Positions 11,104-20,150 of a stretch of 64,000 bases of DNA are shown in pieces. A model generated the notes under the pieces. The model worked only from the letters and a program-made list of their open reading frames with translations. It was not told the origin of the DNA and ran no database searches. This DNA comes from Megascapheus bottae. Its lineage: Eukaryota; Chordata; Mammalia; Rodentia; Geomyidae. The DNA lies in assembly GCA_024803745.1 (NCBI GenBank), contig JANJXV010000013.1, positions 56,761,602-56,825,601 of the forward strand. Reading direction: 5' to 3'. Both the position numbers and the translations under genes were made by a program. How positions within the stretch are numbered: the stretch's first letter is position 1; every line of letters begins with the position of its first letter.

Positions 11104-13204
11104 AGAGCTTTCTAGCAATGCACCGTGAGAGCCAGCCCTACGGTTTCCCCATCTCCACACTCCTGTCTTCTCAGAGGGCTGTGGGCCTCCAGGCTGTTTT
11201 CTCAGAAGATGGCCTGGCTAAGGTGGCCACGTGGCTCTGGGCCTCCCTGTCTCAGAGGGGAGCAGCAATTCTGGACCCTGGTTGGGCCTGAGGCTGGCTC
11301 CACCTTCAGATCCTGGGGGTGGGGGTGGGGAGGGCTGAGGCCCCAGAACCCCTTGGTCAGGGCCTGCCACGTCCTTGCTCAGGCAAGGGGCCCCCAAACG
11401 CAGCCCTTTCTCTTGCCCTGCCTGCGTGGAAGGACCCCGCGGGGCTCTGGGCCCCATCTGCACTTCTGTGTTGGCAAATGGAGAAGAATTAGCTCAGCAA
11501 CTTCCTCCCCTAATCCCCCACCCCCACTCTAAATACCTTGGAATCAAGGGAAAAGCCAAGTGGACGTTTGGAGTCTAATTCTCTTCAGCTGTGTGTGCGT
11601 GTGTGCGTGCGTGCTCTGGGGAGCAGGGGCTTGCAAGAAAACCTTTTGAACCCCAAATGCTGGAACTGGAAGGAGCACAAGGAACATTAGTTCAGCCCCT
11701 ACCACATCCAGATGAGATAAACCAGACTCAGGAGGAGGACAGGCCCTGCCCTTTGTCACATGGGAGCACAGCAGCGGCCATCAGGTACCCGAGTTCTCTG
11801 TCCTGGACCCAGCTCCACAGTCCTGAGCCCCCAAAGATGAAGAGCAGCTACAGGCACCGAATCTCACAGAGATGGCCCGGGCTGGGGAGGGTTCCCAGGG
11901 CAACTCGACCATCCCTCAGCCAGCATGGCAGCCCCATCTGCCCTGGCTGGCGTCGACTCCAACCTGCCTCACACGCCTCTCCCGCCTCTTCCCATGCCGG
12001 CTCTTGTCTCTGGAAAAGGCAACCAAACCCTCGCAATCCCTCACTGTTCCACTCTGGTCTCTACCAAAGGACTAGAGAGGTGGGGGTGAGGAGCCGTGAC
12101 AGGTGCACCATGCCAGCCGGCCACACCAGCTGACGGACAGCACCCCATGTGCAGGGAGGGAAGGAGGAAGGGAGGGAGGCATGGGGACACGGAGGCACGG
12201 GCCCATCTCAAGCCTAGGTCGCCAGGACAGGGACAAGCTCCTTGTCTCATAAGAATGACTCAAGGGGGGGGGGTTGCCATACAAGCATGGTGTGGCACGG
12301 GACAGCCGGGGCCTGCAGGCCTGATCTTGTCGGCATATGTAGGCAATGAGCCACCTAAGCGGCCATGAGTCAGCCATTTACGAACTGCACGCGTGCCCCC
12401 AGCCGGGACACAAGTGCAGAATGCCCAATTCCCTTCGTTTTCATGATTCTAGAGATCACTTCTGAAGATGAAACCCCATCAGTGCTCTGAGTAACTTCCT
12501 TTAGGTGGCTGTCAGCCCATTTCTTTCACCTTCTTGAATAAAGTAGAACAAGCATGGCAAACGGCTCCATGCCCACGATAAGACCTACAGGGGTGACCAG
12601 GGCACTTCTACACAATATGGCTAGTGAAAACAGCAGATGCCAGCCAGAGGACTGCTGGTTCTAGTCGAGATAAACATGACAGCATTCTGAAAAGGTGTCT
12701 GTGTCTCCTAAGGGAAGTGTGCACCCTGCCATGGGTGGGGAGCTTGGTTTTGGTGAAACTCGTGGCATCTCTCTAAGCACGAGGGTGTGCAAGCCAGGGG
12801 CCTGGCCCACTGCTGCCGAGGGCTGTGGGAGGCCCGAGGGCCCAGTGCTGGGCTGGGGAGAGGCTGGGGAGAGGCAGGGCAGGGCTGAGCGCATTCCCCC
12901 AGTGGCCACTCTCATGGTGCCAATCGCAACACTTCCATGTGCTGGCAGCGCCACGTCCACCATCTTGGTTTGAAAGGCAGTGGAATGAGTCATGTAAGAG
13001 TCTTGGTGATGTGGACTCCAGGAAAGAGGGGAAGAGTGGTCAGCATGTGGGAGGGAGAGTCCCTTCTAGAGATCATCACAAGGGAAGCTGGCAGAGGCCA
13101 GCGGAGCACCTACCCTGAGGAGGTAGGGGGGTAGGGGAGGTACTATTTGTGCCCCAATCCCACAGTCTCATGGGGCTTCCTATCCAAAATGCAAGTTCAA
13201 AGAC
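11104..13204. other. unique non-coding DNA
   Basis: Single-copy-looking sequence with a short GGGA-rich patch at 12155-12190 and a G-run at 12265-12275. No gene recognised. Confidence 0.55.
11455..11590. promoter_or_regulatory. candidate conserved non-coding element
   Basis: A repeat-free AT-richer island with TAATCCCCCAC, CTCTAAATACCTTGGAATC and GGAGTCTAATTC. These are words typical of paired-type homeodomain and other factor sites. No alignment was possible. Confidence 0.25.
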
Positions 13205-13208
13205 AAAA

Positions 13209-13435
13209 CGAGGCTGGGCCCTGGAACCCTAGCTACACCGGAGGCTGTGATCTAAGGCTTGTAGCTTGATGCCAGCCCAGGCAGGAAAGTCTGTGAGACT
13301 CTTATCTCCGGTTAAGCGCCCCAAAGCCGGAAGTAGAGGTATGGGTCAAGTGGTAGAGTGCCAGCCTTGAGCACAAAAGCTGAGGGACAGTACCCAGGCC
13401 CTGAGTTCAAGCCCCAGCATTGCCCCCTCCCCCAG
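13209..13435 (+). mobile_element. 7SL-like-head dimeric SINE
   Basis: A head ending GCCAGCCCAGGCAGGAAAG is followed by the spacer GAGACTCTTATCTCC and the right monomer CAAGTGGTAGAGTGCCAGCC. It lies immediately upstream of the CpG island. Confidence 0.8.
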
Positions 13436-14223
13436 AAAGAATTTCAACATGGCAATGTCAGATGTTAAATCCACAGGGTGGCCTCTCCTGGGCACATAGC
13501 AAACTCCCGAGTCAGGGGTGCACGCAGCACGGACCCTCTGCAGCAGCGGGAAGGCGGTGTGTGGGCGGCTGCCTACGCCTCCTCCTGGAAGCCGGCGGGA
13601 GAGGCCCACGCTGCATGTGCTCCGGGGCCGGCAACGGCGCTCGGGTGCCTGGGGAGATGCCACGGGGCCGAGACCCCCTGGCCGGGCAGCCCCGGAGAGC
13701 CCTGGCTGCTCGGGTGGGCGCGCACCTTCGGTGAACGCCTTCTGGCGGGCCTCGGCTCCGGCTGCCCGCTCCCTCCCTCGTTGGCGGTCCGCGCTGGGCC
13801 GGGGTGGAGCGACGTCTCCGAGCGCAGGCCGAGGGCCACGGGGCCACCAGGGCCACGAGGGCCACGAGGGCCGCCCGCACCCTGCGGCGCTCCCACGCGT
13901 CCGGACGGCCTCCCGGGCTGCAGGGGGCAGGGGCGAGGGCGCGGAGCGCAGGGCCGGGCCCCCCCGCCGGGCCCCGGAGGGCGGTGGCCCTGCCGGTCCG
14001 CCGGCCACCACGAGCTGGGCGGCCGTGGACCCCACGCAGACCCTTCCCTCCGGCCGGGGTCGCGGAAACGCCGGCCTTCCCCGCACCTCGGGGGCCCCGG
14101 CTAGCCTCGCCCGGAGGCCGCGTTTGTCCCCGGGGTTGGTGGGCGCTCGGCAGGGCCGCGCTCGGCAGGGCCGGGGGGCCGCGCGGCGTGGTTCCCGGGG
14201 TGTGGACCCGGCAGGGCGCGCGG

Positions 14224-14400
14224 CACGTGGCTCGGGAGAGGCCTGGCCAATCCGAGCCTAGATGGCATCGGCGCTGTCCCTCTCGGCCAATGACAGCGCG
14301 CGGCACATCGCCTTCCACCCTGGGCCAATCAGCGAGGCGCCCCAGGGCTCGCCCGCCCCCACGGCCGAGCACTTAAGAGCGCCGTGGCCGCCACGTCACC
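14224..14400 (+). promoter_or_regulatory. core promoter with three CCAAT boxes
   Basis: In order there is an E-box CACGTG (14224-14229), then CCAAT boxes at 14247-14251, 14287-14291 and 14325-14329. The third is a full NF-Y-type CCAATCAG. A GC box (CCCGCCCCC) follows near 14352-14360, an AT-rich CTTAAGA at about 14372-14378, and a CRE half-site ACGTCA (14393-14398). The CCAAT boxes are all forward and 40 and 38 bp apart. The last sits about 75 bp before the expected start near 14,400, which argues for plus-strand transcription. The start site is inferred. Confidence 0.75.
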
Positions 14401-14574
14401 GAGGCCGTGGCCGCGCGCCGCTCCGGCCGGGCTTGCCGCGGGGGTCGGCGCGGTCCTCTCCCGCGGCACGGCCCGTCCTGCCGCGGTTCTCCCGGAGCAG
14501 CTGGCTGCACCGCGTCCTGCGTCCTGCGTCCTGCGTCCTCCGCACCCGCGGCGCCCGGCAGCCCGGAGGGTGAG
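14400..14574 (+). other. probable non-coding first exon
   Basis: Sequence from the inferred start to a strong splice donor, TGAG followed by GTGAGC, with GT at 14575-14576. A second possible donor (GAGG followed by GTGAGG, GT at 14570-14571) lies 5 bases upstream. Four tandem copies of GCGTCCT (14512-14539) lie within it. No convincing start codon with a kept reading frame is seen, so I read it as 5' UTR or lncRNA. The host gene is not recognised. Confidence 0.45.
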
Positions 14575-14879
14575 GTGAGCTCCGCGCCCGGCCGGGCTTG
14601 CCGCGCTGCGGATCGCGGCTGACGCGTGGGTCGGGGCCGGCGAGGGGCGAGTGTGGAGCCGAGTCCACGCGTGGAGGTCCGGCTGGGCTGCGAGTCCGCT
14701 CCGGAGATGCCTCGGGGACTGGGGGCTCGGGGTGGCCCGACCCGCGGCAAGCCTTGGGGGGCCGAGCCGGGGGCCGAGTGGGGGCCGCGGCCGCCCGGAG
14801 TCCGCCGCGTGGCTGGGCGCTGGGCCGGGAGCCGGGGTCCTGGAGGCCCGGCCAGGCTCCGGGTCCGCAGCGACGGCTG

Positions 14880-15145
14880 CGTCGGGGCGCTTGGGCCCCA
14901 GGCGAGGGTCGGGGGGCCGAGCCCGGCTGCGGCGAGGGCCGAGTCGGGGCGCGAGGGCCGAGTCGGGGCGCGAGGGCCGAGTCGGGGCGCTCGGGCCCCA
15001 GGCGAGGGTCGGGGGGCCGAGCCCGGTGAGGGCCGAGTCCGGTGAGTGCCGAGTCGGGGCGCTCGGGCCCCAGGTGAGGGTCGGGGGGCCGAGCCCGGCT
15101 GCGGCGAGGGCCGAGTCGGGGCGCGAGGGCCCCAGGTGAGGGTCC
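14880..15145. repeat. GC-rich minisatellite with splice-donor-like motifs
   Basis: A block containing GGTCGGGGGGCCGAGCCCGG recurs at 14907, 15007 and 15079, linked by repeats of GGGCCGAGTCGGGGCGCGAG. GTGAG motifs occur at 15026, 15042 (GTGAGT), 15074 and 15136, the last two preceded by CAG. It lies just 3' of the probable first exon. It is also G-quadruplex-prone by eye. Confidence 0.85.
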
Positions 15146-15260
15146 AGAACGGAGGGGGGGCGCTGAGGGAAGTGGGGGTCTGGGGGGGAGCGGTGAGGAG
15201 GGAAATCGCGGCCCCGCGCGCCGGCCCGCAGCCCCCCCCCATGTTCTGCACAATGGGGTG

Positions 15261-15689
15261 AAGGCCTTCCTGCGGCGGTGTCCGGGCCGTGAAGCGAGCA
15301 CTTCATCCAGGTTAGGCACTGGTATCTTACACGAGCACAAAGGCCCGGCGTTGGCCCCCGCAGCCACGCATTTGGTGTGTGCTGGCCTCTCCCGGCCCTT
15401 CCTACGCCTGTCAGACCCGAGCTCCCAAGGCAGGGGTTTGTTCTGCTGTGTACCCCAGCCCGGAGCCTGATAACGCAGCCCTGCCCTGCGGGGCCGGGGC
15501 AGGCACACTTGTTGAAGGGAAGCAGGCTGGCAGGATTAAGCAGATTTCTATGGTGTCTCGAATGATCCATTTCTCCACCTGTTTTCCAGATACTCACTAG
15601 GAGAAAAATGTAAGGATTGGGTTGCTTGACTATTTTAATGTGTTCCCAAACGTGCTGAAGAGAAAAGTGGATCTGTTTCGGGATTTATG
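15261..15689. other. unique DNA at CpG island edge
   Basis: Transition from CpG island to ordinary sequence. No repeat or exon supported. Confidence 0.5.
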
Positions 15690-17245
15690 CTCCAGCTAGA
15701 GGATCTTTTTAAATTTTGAATCAGAGCATGTCCAAATTCAAATAGACCTAGAGGTTCCACGTGCAATGTTAACTAACCAATCCAACAGAATATTACCCAG
15801 CAATTCTTCTTAAACAACTGGAGGGCAAACATGATCCAACATCAGAAATCCTGTCTGTGAAATTCACCACATTCATTGACTACAGGAGAAAACAACCACC
15901 ACCGCATAAGCTGCTCTCCTCAGAAGCAGGGAAATTGTATGATAAAGCTGAACACCCATGTGTGCTTTTTGAGGGGAGGGGTGGGAAGACGCTGGGTAGA
16001 ACTTCCCTGTTCTCATGCTTACTTTTTCAGTGAACTCAACAGGGAAAGGAATCTGGCCACTTCTTCCTTTAAGATAAGAAGTAGGCCAAGGGAATCACCC
16101 TGGTGTTTCCTAATGTGAAAAGGAATCTGAGAGGCCAGGATTTGGTGTAGGATGAGAGAAAGTGGGACTTACAGGATTGTTTTTTGTCTTTTCTTTTTTT
16201 AAAAAAATAAAATGAGGGCTCTCCACCCTTTTGATGCCAGGACCCTGTGCTTGAGCTCAGGGCCTGAGCACTGTCCTTGGACTTTCTCAAGGCTAGAGCT
16301 CTACCACTTGAGCCTCAGCACCACTTCTGGCTTTTTTCTATGTATGTGGTACGTAGGAATCGAACCCGGGTCTTCATGCATTCTAGGCAAGCACTTTAAC
16401 CACTAGGCCAAACTCCTGGCCCAGGACCCTGTACTTTTAAGGAATTATCGAGTACCCCCTTCCCAAGAGCATTTCTTATGGATTATGTCACGTGATCATT
16501 TCACGACTAGAAATTAAAGTTGAGAAATGTTTAAATACAGGCTCCTCTCCCAGTGGGGGTGATGCTGTTTCGGGAAACCTCTTTGGCTTTGTGACTGAAC
16601 GTGGACAGGGAAGATGAAGTCTGAGAATCTTGGAAATGGTTTTGACCTCCCTTGAAAGGGCTTGGGTGCCCCATCTTTGAAAGTAACTTAGAGAGTGTTA
16701 CAACTGAACTGAGCTTTCAACAATAACAAAAGCTTCCACAGTATTCTTAAAAATATAATAAAAGATGAAGGTGGCAGTCAGAATAGCAACAAAAATGCAT
16801 AGCAGGTCTAAGAATTCCTCAAGAAGGAGACTTTTATGGAGCAAGGCTATTAATCTCTGCTGGAGGATACGGGAAGGTACTTTGATACGCAGCCATTCCA
16901 CTTACTTGGATGGGGCAATGTAGCACTAGCAAGATGTCAGGACTTTTTCCACATCTGTAAATTCAGGAGGCCTGTACTCACCCTTCCAGTTGGAGCGTTT
17001 GTGGAACTTAGCTGACGTGGAAGAAAAAGATTCACCAATGCCAAGTGAACTTTGCTAAACCCCACCCCAGGCCTCGGCAGGGGCTGTGGGCCCCAAGGAG
17101 TCAGCTCTGAGTAGTGGAGAGTGTCATGTGATAAAGGACACGTTCACACCGCCAGAGACTGATTAGAAGACAATACTGGAAAACCAGTAAACTAGAAATA
17201 GAAAAATACGACCGTCAATTGACTACACCCCTAACAGGGAGTTCC
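15690..17245 (+). mobile_element. LINE-1 ORF2 remnant
   Basis: 15720-15965 matches the remembered L1 ORF2 DNA around the reverse-transcriptase segment that includes 'aacaaaccaatccagca..' and 'attcaccacatt..'. 16690-16960 matches the downstream segment ending 'aatattgt..aagatgtca', and 17180-17230 matches a later one. Stops and indels throughout show it is dead. A SINE (16237-16432) interrupts it. All matched parts are in plus orientation and in normal order. Confidence 0.65.
16237..16432 (-). mobile_element. IDL-Geo-like SINE
   Basis: A well-preserved minus-strand copy from right monomer to ID-like head, with box B (GGTTCGATTCC on the minus strand) near 16357-16367. The 12-base CCAGGACCCTGT occurs at both ends (16237-16248 and 16421-16432). 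It looks like a target-site duplication, although it overlaps the place where the A-tail is normally found. Confidence 0.85.
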
Positions 17246-17267
17246 AAATAGAAGTAAGAGTTCATAG

Positions 17268-17445
17268 GAAAAGGTGGAGGCTGAGGTCTGAGGTCTGAGG
17301 TTCAAGGCCAGCCCAGGCTTATCTGATTTCCAGTTAACCATCAAAAATCAGACAGGGGAGGTATGGCTCACATAGTAGAAGTTCAGCTTTGAGAGAAGGG
17401 ACAGGTATGCTAGCCCTGATTTCAAGCCCCAGCACGTACGCACAC
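17268..17445 (+). mobile_element. 7SL-like-head dimeric SINE, diverged
   Basis: GAGGTTCAAGGCCAGCCCAG marks the head, the spacer AGTTAACCATCAAAAATCAG follows, and a worn right monomer ends in TTTCAAGCCCCAGCACG. A CA-rich microsatellite (17441-17475) sits on its tail. Confidence 0.65.
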
Positions 17446-19912
17446 ACACATGCACACGTGCACACGCGCACACAGTTGACATTTGTTTAACAGGAGGAAA
17501 CTTGGACTACCCTTCTGGGCCAAGGTGGCCTTGGGATCCTTAAGAAGGTCTCACTCAGAAAGTACAAACCTCAGTACTAAAACTTAGGAGCCTGAACACA
17601 TGTAAACCAAGGGTTTCAGTTGCTGTTTTCACAAGGAGACTGGGACGTGCTTCACCCTGTCTCCCCTCCTGTGTAGTGTCTGTCCACATGACCCGTGGTG
17701 AGACCCAGGAGCCTCTGAGCATGGGGGAGCAACAGCCAGGACGGAGAAAAGCCTGCTGATTAGAAAGGGGGAAACAGGAAGCTGCCAGTGCTCATGGTCC
17801 CTGGGAAACACATAGGAAAGCCCGAGGTGGCTGAGTGCTGGCACAAGACAGAGGACCCAGCTCCGTGGGGTGCAGGTCGGGTAGAGGTGGGCATAGGCAT
17901 TCTAGAGAGCTGCCCAGAACTTTCTTCCTCAAATGAAATATTTTATACCTGGGGCCCAGCAGTTTTCCTCCTGCGTAAACATGCCAGAGTCCTTCCCAGA
18001 ATGAGGGGCTGTGTGTGCCTTGGGGGGAGGCCAAGGAACCGGCGAATGAATGTACACTTTACACGACGGAGACGTGCACACGATGCCGAGCCACACAAAT
18101 GCCAAACAGGAGAGCTTGTGGCAGCTGTCTGTTGGGGAGGGGAGTCAAGAAGTGTGGGCAGGAATAGAGTGGCACTTTTATGCAGACCCTGGGGAGGGGG
18201 ACAGCCTGTGGTCTGGGCACTGGGGGTCATGGGTAACTTTGCCCTAGGCAGCAGAGTCCCAAGGGCCAAGAAAGAGGGTGTGTGCCTTCCTCTCCTGCCA
18301 GACACCCGCTTATGACTCCTATTTCCAGGAAATGAAATGTCCTCATGTTTCCCATATCTGCACTGCCTGCCCTCCTGCCCCGACCATTGTCTTCTCTCCT
18401 CAGTCTGGCCACACTAATCTTCCATTTAATCCATCAGTCAAGTATCCTTTCTAGCTCAGGGCCTTTGCACCAGTCTCCGTGCCTGACTTGCCTTTCCCCC
18501 CAAACTTCCCATGACCGATGCACCTCAGCCTTGACGTCCCTACCTGCTGCCATGGGCCAGCCCCTCACTGCCCTACGGCCACTTTGGCTGCCAGGTCTCC
18601 AGCCCCGGAAGGGAAGGAGGCAGGCGCAGAGGCCTCTCTAGGGTCTGCACTCACTTGGTGGGTGTGTCACACATTTCAGTTGAATGGCTTCATTGATTTG
18701 TTGAATGAATGAAGAGGCTGGGCCAGGAAAGTGTTCATCCATTTTCAGATCTCAAGTTGAAAGTAAGCATCAGGTCAGAGCCCCAGGCCCTGGGGCCAGG
18801 GGTCCTTGGATACCACGGTGGTGGCATGGGGGACTAGGTCAGATTTGGGGGCTGGAGGAGGGGGGGAGGCAGGGTTCTGTGCTTTGCAGTATAGGGAGAA
18901 CAGCAGTCTAACTAGCTTCCAGTCAGTATCAGTAGTCTATAACCCAAAGTGCCTCCTGTTCTTTCCAGTGAAATCACTGCTTTGACTAGCTCCAAGAGTG
19001 GGGAGGGTCTAGTCCTTTAGATACTGCAGGCCCTGGACTGTGTGCTACTATCTGCAGTGCCCACAGCCTCACAGAGCCTGGTCCACGCCTGGCCACAGCA
19101 AGCCACTTGCCCAGCCAGCAATGCTGTGGGAATCTGGCAAGTGTGCCTCCTGCCACAGTCTGAGGGCTCCCAGGGCTTCAGTTTGGACTCGCCTTTGGGT
19201 GCAGCTCCTTAGCTGTTCTCTGTGGGAGCACCTGTGGTCTGGTCATATTGGATGGGCAAAGGCCTGCCTGGGCCTCTTACTTCTGGGACCTTGGATCCAA
19301 AGGCTCACAGTCTACTTTCAGAGGGCTCTACTCAGTAGCCCGGGTAGGGAAAGCAGTCTGCTCTTTCCTGTGATCCCACATGCCTCTGGTCCCAGAATGC
19401 CTGGGTCACTCACTGACTAGTTAGTTCCCTGGTAAGCCAGAGCTCAGAGCAGATCAGCCAGGAAGGCCCTTAGGGAGAGAGCACAGACTTAGCGGCCTCT
19501 CTGGGGAATTGAGGGCCTCTCTTCTGCCTTTCCTAGGGCTGGGGGAGGCCCTTGTTTGCAATTTAAATGTGGCCTCATTTATGGTAGAGACCCTGCTTCT
19601 CCAAAAAGCCCATGGCTCACCCGCCCTAGCAGCCCAGGGCTTAGCCAGCAGAAGAAACTGATCTAATAGGCCCTTTCTCCCGCTAATTGTAGCAATTAGC
19701 ATCAGAGAATGGGGACTCCCTGGGGGGGCCAGGGCCCAGCAAACAAGTCTGTCCCACTGTTTCTGCTGCTGTCCAAGCTGCCTGGGCCCCACTGGAGCCA
19801 GTGGGCTTTGGAGGCAGGGAGGCCCATGAGCCCCTTAGCCAGCCCCTTGACCGCACTGGTGACCCCTTAGTCTCACACAGGAGGTCCTGACTAGAGCACA
19901 AAGCCAAACCAG
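17446..19912. other. unique non-coding DNA
   Basis: After the CA-rich tail repeat, this is single-copy-looking sequence without recognised repeats or genes. An AT-rich island at 19600-19700 is listed separately. Confidence 0.55.
19600..19700. promoter_or_regulatory. candidate conserved non-coding element
   Basis: The stretch around CTGATCTAATAGGCCC and CGCTAATTGTAGCAATTAGC contains an inverted pair of homeodomain core words (CTAATTG and CAATTAG) about 5 bases apart. It is free of repeats. The call rests on texture and motif only. Confidence 0.3.
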
Positions 19913-19984
19913 ATTGTGTGTGTGTACAGTGTGTGTGAGAGAGAGAGAGAGAGAGAAAGAGACAGACAGACAGACAGACAGACA
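19913..19984. repeat. compound (TG)n(GA)n(CAGA)n microsatellite
   Basis: TG, then GA, then CAGA runs follow one another. A further TG run lies at about 20020-20034, just before a SINE. Confidence 0.95.
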
Positions 19985-20035
19985 CTGAGGTGGGGAGTAC
20001 TGAGGAATAGCTGCTGTAACTGTGTGTGTGTGTGT

Positions 20036-20150
20036 CTTGAACTCGGGGCATGACATTCTTGCTTTTAGACTCAAGGCAGGCACTCTACCACTTGAGCTAT
20101 AGCTTCACTTCTGGCTTTCTGCTGGCCAGTTGGGAGCTAAGAGCCACCAG
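20036..20150 (-). mobile_element. dimeric SINE, right monomer and spacer only
   Basis: On the minus strand the right monomer (TCAAGTGGTAGAGTGCCTGCC) and part of the spacer are present. The 7SL-like head is missing. Confidence 0.65.

Larger units (their letters stand above)
13505..15260. promoter_or_regulatory. CpG island
   Basis: About 1.75 kb of very GC-rich DNA with dense CpG, in contrast to the CpG-poor flanks. It contains the promoter elements at 14224-14400, a probable first exon and a GC-rich minisatellite. The many long frames inside it (for example 422, 370, 292 and 286 codons on the minus strand and 247 on the plus strand) overlap in several frames on both strands. They follow from lack of stop codons in GC-rich DNA rather than from coding. 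Confidence 0.9.

Noticed and set aside
13512..14372. 286-codon minus-strand and 247-codon plus-strand frames
   Set aside because: Same cause: GC-rich DNA open on both strands, low-complexity Gly/Ala/Arg/Pro composition, no domain.
14329..15597. 422-codon minus-strand open frame (with 370- and 292-codon frames overlapping)
   Set aside because: Proline/arginine-rich, lies in a CpG-island minisatellite with no stops, is open in several frames at once, and opposes the promoter direction.
16698..16901. 67-codon minus-strand frame with hydrophobic stretch
   Set aside because: Antisense of an L1 ORF2 remnant; no membrane-protein evidence beyond composition.
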